A DNA stretch of 64,000 bases from the NCBI RefSeq assembly GCF_001426375.1, contig NZ_LMEO01000002.1, positions 101,136-165,135 of the forward strand, in the 5' to 3' direction. Position 1 is the first letter of the stretch; each line of letters starts with the position of its first letter. Positions 1 to 9,885 of the stretch are shown here, one piece after another. Made by a program: the position numbers and the translations under genes. The stretch comes from Paenibacillus sp. Root444D2. GTDB taxonomy: Bacteria > Bacillota > Bacilli > Paenibacillales > NBRC-103111. The notes beneath the pieces are model-generated. The model worked only from the letters and a program-made list of their open reading frames with translations. It made no database searches and was not told the DNA's origin.

Positions 1-2
1 CT

Positions 3-710
3 GACTACTCACAGCTCAAAGAATCCGATTTGAACCGCGCGAAGCTGATGTTCATTAATTATCCGAACAACCCGACAGGCGCTACGGCTCCTGCTTCCTT
101 TTATGAAGAAACGGTCGAATTCGCGCACCGGCATGGTGTTGTCGTCGCAAGTGATTTCGCCTATGGTGCGATAGGCTTTGACGGTCAGAAGCCGGTTAGC
201 TTTCTGCAGACACCAGGCGCCAAAGAAGTGGGTATCGAGTTCTATACCCTCTCCAAAACGTACAACATGGCTGGATGGCGTGTTGGTTTTGCCCTAGGGA
301 ACCGAGAAGTTATCCGCCTTATTAACTTGATGCAGGATCATTACTACTGCTCGCTGTTCGGCGGTATCCAAGCGGCAGCCGCAACAGCTCTCACAGCCTC
401 GCAAGATTGTGTAACTGAGCTGCGTGATGTTTACGAGAGCCGCCGCAATGCCCTTTATGCAGCTCTTTCCAATATCGGTTGGCATGCACGCCCTTCACAG
501 GGTTCTTTCTTCTCTTGGCTGCCCGTTCCAAAAGGACACACCTCACAGAGTCTTGCCGATTTGCTTCTGCAAGAAGCGAAGGTTGTCGTCGCACCAGGCG
601 TTGGCTTTGGAACGCACGGAGAAGGCTATGTAAGGCTTGGCCTCTTATCCTCTGAAGAACGATTAGCAGAAGCCGTGCAACGAATCGGTAAGCTGAATCT
701 ATTTGGATAA
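3..710 (+). CDS. mtnE: MtnE-like aminotransferase, 5' end cut by window
   Basis: This is the C-terminal part of a fold-type I PLP aminotransferase; the open frame runs off the left edge. Visible motifs are NYPNNPTG (substrate/PLP region), SDFAYG, and the PLP-lysine box YTLSKTYNMAGWRVGF, whose lysine forms the Schiff base. The sequence closely resembles what I recall of B. subtilis MtnE (YkrV), which transaminates 2-keto-4-methylthiobutyrate to methionine as the last step of MTA salvage. That assignment fits mtnW-mtnX-mtnB a few kilobases downstream on the same strand. An LL-diaminopimelate-type aminotransferase is the main alternative. It is separated from the other mtn genes by the T-box proline operon. 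Confidence 0.8.
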   Translation, partial: DYSQLKESDLNRAKLMFINYPNNPTGATAPASFYEETVEFAHRHGVVVASDFAYGAIGFDGQKPVSFLQTPGAKEVGIEFYTLSKTYNMAGWRVGFALGNREVIRLINLMQDHYYCSLFGGIQAAAATALTASQDCVTELRDVYESRRNALYAALSNIGWHARPSQGSFFSWLPVPKGHTSQSLADLLLQEAKVVVAPGVGFGTHGEGYVRLGLLSSEERLAEAVQRIGKLNLFG

Positions 711-736
711 GCAGAAAATATAGAGGCTTCTGCTAC

Positions 737-766
737 TTTACAAACGCTTGTGCAGCGTGCTATTCT
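737..766 (+). promoter_or_regulatory. Sigma-A-like promoter of the pro T-box operon
   Basis: TTTACA (737-742) and TATTCT (761-766) are separated by 18 bases. Transcription would begin near 773, just before the T-box leader. This is a fair but not perfect match, and it is the only sensible candidate between mtnE and the leader. Confidence 0.45.
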
Positions 767-772
767 AGATAG

Positions 773-1059
773 AATCAAAAAAGGAAGTCCTCAAAAACTT
801 CTATATCGCAACGTTATGATGGGAATAGTAGGAACCGTTAAGCACGTAACCAGAGAGTAAGCTCCATAGTCTGAGAGAGCTTGCCGTGAACCGACTCCGA
901 ACCCGCCCCTGAACAGTCAACGATGAGTTGAACAGTGCCCTGCTGTTATTTAGGGAATCTAGAGTTGGGTGCAGCCGCTATCGGTGTGCGCCAATCTAAG
1001 GTGGTACCGCGGAAGCTACAGACTTTCGTCCTTATGTGTTGAGGACGGGAGTCTTTTTT
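773..1059 (+). promoter_or_regulatory. T-box leader (proline-type) upstream of proB
   Basis: The leader holds the canonical T-box/antiterminator sequence AAGGTGGTACCGCGG at 998-1012, which pairs with the acceptor end of uncharged tRNA. AGAGAG-like segments lie near 851-880 in the Stem I region. An intrinsic terminator follows at 1021-1059. Proline codons CCC/CCG (902-905) sit in the expected specifier position, just before CCCCTGA. T-boxes raise expression when the cognate tRNA is uncharged, and the downstream genes are proline biosynthesis genes plus prolyl-tRNA synthetase, so tRNA-Pro is the expected ligand. The exact specifier triplet is inferred, not modelled. Confidence 0.92.
1021..1059 (+). 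terminator. T-box intrinsic terminator
   Basis: A GACTTTCGTCCT arm and an AGGACGGGAGTC arm flank a short loop and are followed by TTTTTT. This is the 'off' structure that competes with the T-box antiterminator. Confidence 0.88.
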
Positions 1060-1096
1060 GTATCTACATACATGTAAATCAAAGGATGGGATCGAT

Positions 1097-2197
<1,101 letters not shown>

Positions 2198-2222
2198 TGA
2201 AGAAAGCGAGGCTATCTGGGCT

Positions 2223-3962
2223 ATGAGACAACAACGATTGCTTAACCCAACCCTGCGTGACGTTCCGGGAGATGCAGAAGCCGCTAGCCATCGACTGATG
2301 CTGCGTGCAGGATTAATACGACAGCTCTCCAGTGGCATCTACTCCTACTTACCCTTAGGTCTTAAAGCCCTGCAAAACATACAACAAATTGTCCGAGAGG
2401 AAATGGATGCAGCCGGTGCGCAGGAAATGCTAATGCCAGCTCTTCACCCTTCCGAACTGTGGAAGACCTCAGGTAGATGGGATGTCTATGGTCCAGAGCT
2501 GATGCGTCTGGAAGATCGGAACGGCCGAGAGTTTGCACTGGGAGCAACCCATGAAGAAGTCATCACGACGATCGTGAAGGACGAGATTCATTCCTACAAG
2601 AAGCTGCCTGTCACGTTATATCAGATTCAAACGAAGTATCGCGATGAACGCAGACCGCGATTCGGTCTGCTCCGCGGACGAGAGTTCCTTATGAAGGATG
2701 CCTATTCCTTCGACCGTTCGGAAAGCGGACTTGATGCTAGCTATCAAAGTATGTTTAACGCTTATGTTAACATTTTCACACGCTGCGGATTGCAGTTCCG
2801 AGCGGTTGAAGCCGATTCCGGCGCAATCGGCGGGACAGATACCCATGAATTCATGGCCCTGGCTGATGTTGGTGAGGATACAATCGTCCACTGCACCTCC
2901 TGCCAATATGCAGCGAATATTGAAAAAGCAATCGGGACGGTACCGGAACAAGCGATATCCGAGCGAGTGGATAACATTTTACTGACTTCGCAACCATTGA
3001 AAGTTCACACACCGCAAGTGACAAGCATCAAACAGCTTAGTCAATTTCTACGAATAGACGCCAATCAGATCATTAAATCGGTTGCCTTACAAGCAGATGG
3101 AGAGCCAGTTATCGTCCTCCTGCGAGGTGATTATGAAATAAATGAGATCAAGCTGAAGCATGCTATTGGCACCAATAACGAGGTTTCCATGCTTTCCGAA
3201 GATGACATAGTGAAGCTGGGATCCATTGCCGGATTTATCGGCCCAATTGGACTTGAGCATGTAAGAATCATTGCTGATTCCTCTATCAGGGGCATGAAGG
3301 ATGCTGTCGTTGGAGCCAATGAGTCTGATTTCCATTTGATGCATGTGGAGGTTGAACGCGATTTAGGAACGATATCTTATCATGATGTGCGCAATGTCGC
3401 CCAAGGTGAGCTATGTTCCCATTGTGGGCACGAGCTCTCTTTTGCGAAAGGGATAGAACTTGGCCACGTATTTAAACTCGGTACCAAATACAGCCGTTCT
3501 CTTGGCGCAACGTTCAGCGACGAGAACGGGGTTTCCGAGCCCATTATTATGGGCTGCTATGGCATCGGTGTCTCACGTGTGCTGGCTGCCATTATCGAAC
3601 AAAACTATGATGAACGAGGCATTATATGGCCTGAGTCCATTACACCTTTTACCATTCATCTTCTGACCGTTCATGTTCAGGATGAAGTTCAAATGAAATT
3701 ATCCGAAGAGATTTATACAACGTTAGTTAGGGCGGGCTACTCCGTCCTATGGGATGATCGGGATGAACGTCCTGGTGTTAAATTCAATGATTCGGACTTG
3801 CTCGGCTTCCCTTTGCGGATAACTGTCGGCAAGAAAGCAAGTGAGCGTGTAGTCGAATGTAAGGAACGCCGAGACGGCAGTCAATATGAACGATCTGTCG
3901 AGCATATACTTACGCATTGCCATTCCTTATTCCAAACAGGAGGTCGATCTTCCCATGAGTGA
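2223..3962 (+). CDS. proS: Prolyl-tRNA synthetase
   Basis: A class II aminoacyl-tRNA synthetase that charges tRNA-Pro in the cytoplasm. Motif 2 is seen as KYRDERRPRFGLLRGREF and motif 3 as GCYGIGVSRVLAA. A YbaK-like editing insertion lies roughly between residues 230 and 390, and the C-terminal anticodon-binding domain includes LWDDRDERPGVKF. At 579 residues it is a full-length bacterial-type ProRS. It is embedded between proB and proA, and its last 8 bases overlap the proA start. The T-box tRNA-Pro sensor therefore also controls a charging enzyme, which closes a feedback loop. Whether the genome carries a second housekeeping proS cannot be seen here. Confidence 0.95.
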   Translation: MRQQRLLNPTLRDVPGDAEAASHRLMLRAGLIRQLSSGIYSYLPLGLKALQNIQQIVREEMDAAGAQEMLMPALHPSELWKTSGRWDVYGPELMRLEDRNGREFALGATHEEVITTIVKDEIHSYKKLPVTLYQIQTKYRDERRPRFGLLRGREFLMKDAYSFDRSESGLDASYQSMFNAYVNIFTRCGLQFRAVEADSGAIGGTDTHEFMALADVGEDTIVHCTSCQYAANIEKAIGTVPEQAISERVDNILLTSQPLKVHTPQVTSIKQLSQFLRIDANQIIKSVALQADGEPVIVLLRGDYEINEIKLKHAIGTNNEVSMLSEDDIVKLGSIAGFIGPIGLEHVRIIADSSIRGMKDAVVGANESDFHLMHVEVERDLGTISYHDVRNVAQGELCSHCGHELSFAKGIELGHVFKLGTKYSRSLGATFSDENGVSEPIIMGCYGIGVSRVLAAIIEQNYDERGIIWPESITPFTIHLLTVHVQDEVQMKLSEEIYTTLVRAGYSVLWDDRDERPGVKFNDSDLLGFPLRITVGKKASERVVECKERRDGSQYERSVEHILTHCHSLFQTGGRSSHE

Positions 3963-5202
3963 AGTTATCCAAAAATCCAAATTAGCCAAACAAGCTGCCC
4001 AGACCATGGGTAATCTTACAACTGAACAAAAGAATGCAGCACTGCTCCTTATGGCGGATAGCCTTGTAACGGAGCAGCAGGCGATTATCGAAGCGAACGC
4101 CAAAGATTTGCAGCGAGGCAAAGAATTAGGCACAAGCGCTTCCCTGCTCGACCGTCTAGCCCTAAATGAATCCCGCATTGCAGCGATCGCTGAAGGTCTG
4201 CGCCAAATCGCCGAGCTCCCCGATCCTGTTGGAGATACTTTAGAAGCTTTTGAACGTCCAAACGGACTCCGCATTCGCAAAATCCGTGTGCCCCTTGGTG
4301 TGGTTGGCATTATATATGAAGCAAGACCTAACGTCACCGTTGATGCCGCTGGTTTGTGTCTTAAGACAGGCAACGCAGTCGTTCTGCGTGGCGGTTCTTC
4401 CGCTCTATTTTCCAATGAGAAAATCGTTGAAGTTCTGCACGGTGCATTAAGCCGTTCTGCCATTCCCGCTGATGCACTTCAATTGATTCTAAGCGCAGAC
4501 CGCAGTTCCGTTGATGAAATGCTGAAATTGAATGGACTCATCGATGTACTCATTCCAAGAGGCGGGCATTCGCTTATTCAAAATGTTGTCAATAACGCCT
4601 CAGTTCCTGTCATTGAAACAGGTGCGGGTGTATGTCATACTTTTATAGATGAAAGTGCACAGCTCGATATGGCCGTTCGCATCGGTATCAATGCCAAAGC
4701 TCAGCGTCCTTCAGTTTGCAATAGCATGGAAACATTACTTGTGCATGAGTCTATTGCAGAAAAGCATTTGAGTGCCATAGCAGAGGCTTTCAAAGGTGCT
4801 CATGTAGCGCTCAAAGGTAACGAACGAGCTCGTGAGTTAGTGCCTAGTATGCAAGTTGCCGAAATCGAAGACTGGAAAACCGAATACGGGGACTACATTC
4901 TTAATATCAAAGTTGTGAAGGATCTCGATGAAGCCCTTGCTCACATTCGTGAATACGGCACGATGCACTCCGAATGTATCGTGACGGAAGACGCGGCCAA
5001 TGCTGAAAGATTTTTACAGGAAGTGGATGCAGCGGCTGTTTATCACAATGCTTCAACCCGCTTCACCGATGGTTTTGAATTCGGCTTCGGCGCGGAAATC
5101 GGCATCTCCACCCAAAAGCTTCACGCTCGCGGACCGATGGGTCTGCCAGCATTAACTTCAACCAAATACCGCGTTTATGGAAGCGGACAAATACGCGAAT
5201 AA
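3955..5202 (+). CDS. proA: Gamma-glutamyl phosphate reductase
   Basis: It reduces gamma-glutamyl phosphate to glutamate-5-semialdehyde with NADPH. Aldehyde dehydrogenase-fold motifs typical of ProA are present: IYEARPNVTVDAAGL, VLRGGSSA, the catalytic-cysteine region AQRPSVCNSMETLL, and EFGFGAEIGISTQK. The length (415 residues) is normal. I chose ATG 3955 because AGGAGG lies at 3938-3943, 11 bases upstream; a longer frame from 3886 overlaps proS with no ribosome binding site. The 8-base overlap with proS suggests translational coupling. Confidence 0.95.
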   Translation: MSEVIQKSKLAKQAAQTMGNLTTEQKNAALLLMADSLVTEQQAIIEANAKDLQRGKELGTSASLLDRLALNESRIAAIAEGLRQIAELPDPVGDTLEAFERPNGLRIRKIRVPLGVVGIIYEARPNVTVDAAGLCLKTGNAVVLRGGSSALFSNEKIVEVLHGALSRSAIPADALQLILSADRSSVDEMLKLNGLIDVLIPRGGHSLIQNVVNNASVPVIETGAGVCHTFIDESAQLDMAVRIGINAKAQRPSVCNSMETLLVHESIAEKHLSAIAEAFKGAHVALKGNERARELVPSMQVAEIEDWKTEYGDYILNIKVVKDLDEALAHIREYGTMHSECIVTEDAANAERFLQEVDAAAVYHNASTRFTDGFEFGFGAEIGISTQKLHARGPMGLPALTSTKYRVYGSGQIRE

Positions 5203-5230
5203 CGATTCAAAATTCAAGGAGGAATGTACG

Positions 5231-6100
5231 ATGTCCACTACTTTATCCCAAACCAAAATTGCCTTTGTCGGCGCTGGTTCGATGGCGGAAGCGATCATCC
5301 GCGGACTCATTGAAACAAAAGTCGCTGATCCGCAAAATATATATGTGATGAATCGCTCGGATCAAGACAGGTTAGCTTTTCTGCGATCGGAATACGGACT
5401 GCATGCAACGTCAGACCCGTTAACGAAGGAAACCTATCTGCGTGAAGCCGATGTCGTCGTTCTCTGCATGAAGCCTAAGGATGTGGAGAATGCCTTCGCC
5501 GAGCTGCAGCCGCTTCTGAACGAACAGCAGCTTCTTGTTTCGGTAATCGCAGGGCTCTCTATCGCGAAAACAGAAGCTCTGCTGCAAACCAATATGCCGA
5601 TTGTTCGTACGATGCCGAACACGTCCAGCACAATTGGTCTAGGCGCTACAGGGATGAGCTTCTCCGCCAAGGTCAATGCTACATTCAAGCAAGTTGCTAC
5701 CCAAATGTTTGAGGCCGTTGGTATCGTAACGATCGTGGAAGAAGAGAAATTAGAAATTCTGACAGGCGTGTCTGGGAGCGGTCCTGCTTATGTCTACTAT
5801 TTCATGGAAGCCATGATCAAAGCTGGTATTGAGGGTGGTCTTTCCGCAGAAGATGCCCATCAATTAACACTTCAAACGGTGCTCGGAGCCGCGCATATGG
5901 TTCAGCTCACACAAGAAAATCCTGCTGAGCTTCGCCGTAAGGTTACATCGCCCAATGGGGCTACGCAAGCTTCTATAGAAGCGTTGGATCGTTTTCAGTT
6001 TAGCGAGGCTATCTCACAAGCCGTATTCCGTTCTGCAGAGCGAGCTAAAGAAATGGGCGAACAAATAGCTGCGCCAAGCCCCGCAGTGAAATCCTCCTAG
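5231..6100 (+). CDS. proC: Pyrroline-5-carboxylate reductase
   Basis: It catalyses the last proline step, NAD(P)H-dependent reduction of pyrroline-5-carboxylate. The N-terminal Rossmann motif is FVGAGSMAEAIIRGL; VRTMPNTSSTIGLGATG and the C-terminal VSGSGPAYVYYFMEAM plus SPNGATQASIEAL are ProC signatures. It is 289 residues long, close to the family's usual size. AAGGAGGAA precedes ATG 5231 at good spacing. It is the fourth gene of the T-box operon, 28 bases after proA. There is no terminator between its stop and mtnW. Confidence 0.95.
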   Translation: MSTTLSQTKIAFVGAGSMAEAIIRGLIETKVADPQNIYVMNRSDQDRLAFLRSEYGLHATSDPLTKETYLREADVVVLCMKPKDVENAFAELQPLLNEQQLLVSVIAGLSIAKTEALLQTNMPIVRTMPNTSSTIGLGATGMSFSAKVNATFKQVATQMFEAVGIVTIVEEEKLEILTGVSGSGPAYVYYFMEAMIKAGIEGGLSAEDAHQLTLQTVLGAAHMVQLTQENPAELRRKVTSPNGATQASIEALDRFQFSEAISQAVFRSAERAKEMGEQIAAPSPAVKSS

Positions 6101-6143
6101 TTTCATAAGGTCTAATTCTATCTAAAGCAGGTGAATGTTTACG

Positions 6144-7412
6144 ATGAACGCATATTGTCTAGCCACCTATCGGAGTTTCGACGAGAAAGCCGATTTTCAT
6201 AAAAAAGCAACAAGCATCGCTGTCGGCCTTACGGTTGGCAGCTGGACCGAGCTGCCGGAAGCGCAAAAAGCCCAAATGGAGAAGCATTTAGGAAAAGTGA
6301 TTTCGGTTGAAGTCCATGAACCCGCTCAGGGAGAGCCTATTTCAAACCGCTATGCCAACATCACAATCGCATATCCAGATGTGAACTTCAGCAGGGACAT
6401 CCCTGCCTTGTTAGTCACCGTATTCGGTAAACTGTCGATGGACGGGAAAATAAAGCTAATTGACTTATCTTTCTCATCTGACTTCTTATCTGCCTTCACC
6501 GGTCCCAAATTTGGTATGCAAGGTGTGCGAGATCTCCTTGGTGTGCATGATCGCCCTTTATTAATGAGCATCTTTAAATCGGTAGTTGGGTATGAGCTTC
6601 CAGCACTACGCGAACAATTTTATTTGCAAGCAGCTGGCGGTGTGGATCTCATTAAAGACGATGAGATTCTTTTTGAAAATCCGTTAACACCATTGGAAAA
6701 ACGGATCGAGATTTGCCTGGAAGCAGCTGCACAAGCTACCAAAGAAACAGGTCAAAAGCTGCTCTATGCTGTCAATTTAACAGGACCAACATCCAAGCTT
6801 GCAGCTCAAGCCAAGAAAGCAATCGGTGCAGGAGCAAACGCTTTACTATTTAATGTATTAGCTTACGGTTTCGATACGCTGTATGAATTAAGCTCCGACC
6901 CGGAGATAACGATTCCGATCATGGCTCATCCAGCCATGGCAGGCGCTACTTATCCGTCACCGCACTATGGGATTTCCGCTTCTGTGCTGCTTGGCAAGCT
7001 TATGCGTTTGGCTGGAGCAGATTTAGTGCTGTTCCCTTCTCCTTATGGCTCTGTCGTTATGCCTAGGGAAGAGAATATGGCGATTAAGCATGCGCTTCTA
7101 ACAGAAGATTTACGAAAAGATTACACCTATAACGCTCCTGCCCATGTACAATTGAAATTAGCTTCAAGCTTTCCTGTCCCTTCAGCAGGCATTCACCCTG
7201 GTCTTGTCCCGCTTATTCTGCGTGATTTTGGCAAGGATGTCATCGTTAATGCAGGTGGCGGCATCCATGGACATCCACTTGGAACGATTGCGGGTGGGCA
7301 AGCCTTCCGTCAGGCGATTGATGCAACTATGCAAGGAATTACACTTCAAGACTACGCCCAAACACATCCAGAGTTACAAACAGCTATTGACACTTGGGGG
7401 ATCAGAGAATGA
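6144..7412 (+). CDS. mtnW: RuBisCO-like 2,3-diketo-5-methylthiopentyl-1-phosphate enolase
   Basis: It enolises 2,3-diketo-5-methylthiopentyl-1-phosphate in methionine salvage. It is a RuBisCO-like protein: FTGPKFGMQGVRDLLGV and GGVDLIKDDE are the counterparts of the RuBisCO large-subunit loop that carries the carbamylated lysine. The 422-residue length matches MtnW. AGGTGA lies 9 bases before ATG 6144; an in-frame ATG at 6135 overlaps this site. It begins only 43 bases after proC, and its stop overlaps the mtnX start by 4 bases. No S-box (SAM riboswitch), the usual regulator of mtn genes in Bacillus, fits in front of it. Confidence 0.93.
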   Translation: MNAYCLATYRSFDEKADFHKKATSIAVGLTVGSWTELPEAQKAQMEKHLGKVISVEVHEPAQGEPISNRYANITIAYPDVNFSRDIPALLVTVFGKLSMDGKIKLIDLSFSSDFLSAFTGPKFGMQGVRDLLGVHDRPLLMSIFKSVVGYELPALREQFYLQAAGGVDLIKDDEILFENPLTPLEKRIEICLEAAAQATKETGQKLLYAVNLTGPTSKLAAQAKKAIGAGANALLFNVLAYGFDTLYELSSDPEITIPIMAHPAMAGATYPSPHYGISASVLLGKLMRLAGADLVLFPSPYGSVVMPREENMAIKHALLTEDLRKDYTYNAPAHVQLKLASSFPVPSAGIHPGLVPLILRDFGKDVIVNAGGGIHGHPLGTIAGGQAFRQAIDATMQGITLQDYAQTHPELQTAIDTWGIRE

Positions 7413-8071
7413 GTAAGGAACGCATTATTTTTTGCGACTTTGACGGTACTATTACGGTGAACGATAACATCGTTGCCATCATGAAGCATTTCAACCCAGC
7501 TGGTTGGGAAGCCATCGTGGAACGAATTTTAGATAAAAGCATCTCGATACGTCAAGGTGTTGGTGAAATGTTCGCCCTCCTCCCTACTTCCCGTAAGGAT
7601 GAGATTGTCGAATATGCGATCAATAACGCTGTGATTCGTGATGGATTCAAAGAATTCGTAGATTATTGCAAAGAACAGAATATCAAGCTTTTGATTACGA
7701 GCGGCGGCATTGATTTTTTTATCTATCCACTGCTGAAGCCTTTTGCAATCCCAAGTGAGCATATCTACTGCAATGCCAGCACATTTGAAGGAAACACGAT
7801 TGAGATTTTGTGGCCAAACCGATGTGACGAGCATTGTACAACAGACTGTGGGATGTGCAAAACAAGCATTATTCGCTCTTATGACGCTAATCGATATGAG
7901 CGAATTATCATCGGTGATAGTATAACGGATTTCGAGGGCGCTAAACTGGTCGATACGATCTTTGCTCGTTCTCATCTCATCGATATGTGTAAGCAGCTTG
8001 ACTATCCGTATCACCCATTCGATACTTTCTTTGATATTATGAAGCAATTGGAGGCTGAACCTGTAGTATGA
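7409..8071 (+). CDS. mtnX: 2-hydroxy-3-keto-5-methylthiopentenyl-1-phosphate phosphatase
   Basis: A HAD-superfamily phosphatase that removes phosphate from the MtnW product to give the substrate of the acireductone dioxygenase step. HAD motif I is FCDFDGTITVND near the N terminus, motif II is the LLITSGG region, and motif IV is IIGDSITDFEGA. The 220-residue length is typical. ATG 7409 overlaps the mtnW stop as ATGA, and its own stop overlaps mtnB in the same way, so the three genes are translationally coupled. Confidence 0.92.
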   Translation: MSKERIIFCDFDGTITVNDNIVAIMKHFNPAGWEAIVERILDKSISIRQGVGEMFALLPTSRKDEIVEYAINNAVIRDGFKEFVDYCKEQNIKLLITSGGIDFFIYPLLKPFAIPSEHIYCNASTFEGNTIEILWPNRCDEHCTTDCGMCKTSIIRSYDANRYERIIIGDSITDFEGAKLVDTIFARSHLIDMCKQLDYPYHPFDTFFDIMKQLEAEPVV

Positions 8072-8712
8072 GTATTTTACTGGAAGACAAACAGCGTGCA
8101 TTCGCTGATTTGCGCGATATTAAAGCAAACTTGGCGGCCAGAGGATGGTTTCCTGCAACAAGCGGCAATCTGTCTGTTCGTGTGGGCGGTTTCGAGCCCG
8201 ACGCATTCACATTTGCTATCACATCAAGCGGTAGAGATAAATCCGTGCAAACACCTGAGGATTTTCTACTCGTGAATGAGAAAGGCCAACCGACGGAGGC
8301 TACTAGCCTGAAGCCATCGGCAGAAACCTTGATTCATAGTGAAATCTACCGCTTAACAGGTGCAGGCGCCATTTTTCATGTACATACGATATTCAATAAT
8401 TTGATCTCTGAGCTGTATTGGGAACGTAAAAGCATACCTGTAGACGGTGTTGAGCTTATTAAGGCGTTCAATATTTGGGATGAAGAAGCTCAAATCGAAA
8501 TTCCCATTTTACCCAATTATGCTGAAATCCCTCGCATCCCTGAGCTGGTAGAAGGAGCGATTATTCCGCGAATTCCTGGTATCGTGCTGCGTAAGCATGG
8601 CATTTATGCCTGGGGAGCGAATGCTTTTGAAGCTAAGCGCCATCTCGAAGCGTTCGAGTTCCTTTTCGAATATGTTTACCGCTCGCACTTGCTGCATAAA
8701 GGCAATGAATAG
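8068..8712 (+). CDS. mtnB: Methylthioribulose-1-phosphate dehydratase
   Basis: A class II aldolase-fold zinc enzyme that dehydrates methylthioribulose-1-phosphate. FPATSGNLSVR, the zinc-ligand segment FHVHTIFNN and VLRKHGIYAWG are family hallmarks. It has 214 residues and a 4-base overlap with mtnX. The acireductone dioxygenase gene (mtnD), which follows mtnB in B. subtilis, is absent; an intrinsic terminator closes the operon directly after this gene. Confidence 0.92.
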   Translation: MSILLEDKQRAFADLRDIKANLAARGWFPATSGNLSVRVGGFEPDAFTFAITSSGRDKSVQTPEDFLLVNEKGQPTEATSLKPSAETLIHSEIYRLTGAGAIFHVHTIFNNLISELYWERKSIPVDGVELIKAFNIWDEEAQIEIPILPNYAEIPRIPELVEGAIIPRIPGIVLRKHGIYAWGANAFEAKRHLEAFEFLFEYVYRSHLLHKGNE

Positions 8713-8724
8713 CTGTATATGAAT

Positions 8725-8771
8725 AAAAAGTCAGGTCCTTGCCCAAATGGGCGAGGCTCTGACTTTTTTTT
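8725..8771 (+). terminator. Terminator of the pro-mtn operon
   Basis: AAAAGTCAG with CCTTGCCC pairs with GGGCGAGG and CTGACTTTT around an AAAT loop, followed by a T run. It lies 12 bases after the mtnB stop. Confidence 0.9.
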
Positions 8772-8848
8772 GTCTCATAGAAACACTCAAGATGGGTAAA
8801 ACTACGTTTACATGTTAAATCCGTTTGCAAAGGAATACAAATACGCCT

Positions 8849-9322
8849 ATGTTCTCAGTCATTAATACAAGTTTATTTCTACTTCTATTCATCTCTTATG
8901 TATATGTTAAAAAAAACATGAATCTCTTCGAAGTCCTAGTCTATTGGTTTTGGGTCTCATTGTTCGGTGAAGATTTTTCTGAAATTGTAGTAACGAATTT
9001 ACAACTGATTGTGCCTTATCGCACCTACCAAATATTTTGGGATACCATGTTCTATTATCTATTACTATTTCCTATGTCCATGATTTGGTTTCTGCATTTT
9101 TATTTAAAATTGCATCATAAGGGGCTGCGCACGATTCTGACTATTATTTATACCCTTATTTTAGCAAGTATGCCTATTGTTATGGAGCTTGCCGGTTATG
9201 TATATATCGTACACTGGAAATTTTGGTGGTCGTTTGTTGTGTGGCTTACTTTTATCGTTTCTACTATGGGACTCATGTACGTACTTCGATGGTTGAAAGG
9301 TAGGGACAAACAACCTGTATGA
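8849..9322 (+). CDS. Small multi-pass membrane protein, CBO0543-like
   Basis: A very hydrophobic, Trp/Phe/Tyr-rich protein of 157 residues with about five predicted membrane segments and a basic C terminus (WLKGRDKQPV). It resembles the CBO0543-type membrane proteins of unknown function found in Paenibacillus and Clostridium (family call from memory). I chose ATG 8849; the frame also opens at TTG 8825, but the only purine-rich site (AAAGG, 8829-8833) lies downstream of it. Its stop overlaps the next gene as ATGA. No function can be assigned. Confidence 0.6.
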   Translation: MFSVINTSLFLLLFISYVYVKKNMNLFEVLVYWFWVSLFGEDFSEIVVTNLQLIVPYRTYQIFWDTMFYYLLLFPMSMIWFLHFYLKLHHKGLRTILTIIYTLILASMPIVMELAGYVYIVHWKFWWSFVVWLTFIVSTMGLMYVLRWLKGRDKQPV

Positions 9323-9828
9323 TCTTAATTCCACCGATTACTTTTGACGCAAACGAAGGCTTTGCTACGATCATTATGATTGCATTGATCCTTCTATATT
9401 GCATGCTGCCTAAGCGAATTCCGCTTCCCGTCGCACTGCTCATGATGATTTTCAACTCCTATTTGGGACGAGCTGTCGATAATATCTTGTCTTCCTCTTA
9501 CCCTTATAATGTGTATGATATTATGGATACCGCGAGCTATGATTTGTACGATTTTCTGCTTTACACGATTCCTTTTCCTCTAGTTGGTTATTTTTATGCG
9601 TATTTTTATGACAAGTATCCAATTCGTGCTCCTTTTCAGTTTATACATATCCTGGTTTGGTCGGTTGCGTCAGTTGGCTTTGAAGCTCTTGCTGTCACCT
9701 TTTCGGTGTTTCAATATTATGGGTGGCAGCTTATCTACTCATTTCCTGTCTATCTCTTAACCTTTGGTTTGAACACACTCTTATATAGTCTGGCTAATAA
9801 GCATTACAAAAACTGGCAGCCCCAATGA
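9319..9828 (+). CDS. Small multi-pass membrane protein, CBO0543-like (second of pair)
   Basis: 169 residues with around five membrane segments (for example TIIMIALILLYCMLP and LLYTIPFPLVGYFYAY). It starts at ATG 9319, overlapping the previous gene's stop by 4 bases. Sharing general character and being translationally coupled, the two proteins probably form a complex or arose by tandem duplication. It is followed by a bidirectional terminator shared with dnaD on the other strand. Function is unknown. Confidence 0.6.
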   Translation: MILIPPITFDANEGFATIIMIALILLYCMLPKRIPLPVALLMMIFNSYLGRAVDNILSSSYPYNVYDIMDTASYDLYDFLLYTIPFPLVGYFYAYFYDKYPIRAPFQFIHILVWSVASVGFEALAVTFSVFQYYGWQLIYSFPVYLLTFGLNTLLYSLANKHYKNWQPQ

Positions 9829-9880
9829 AAAAACGTCCCATTTTCTCCAGTTGAGAACTGTGAGAAGATTAGGACGTTTT
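9829..9880. terminator. Bidirectional terminator between the membrane-protein pair and dnaD
   Basis: AAAAAACGTCC and GGACGTTTT form the outer stem, with partial inner pairing of TTTTCTC with GAGAAG. It lies between convergent genes and has A and T runs on both sides. Confidence 0.7.
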
Positions 9881-9885
9881 CCTTA

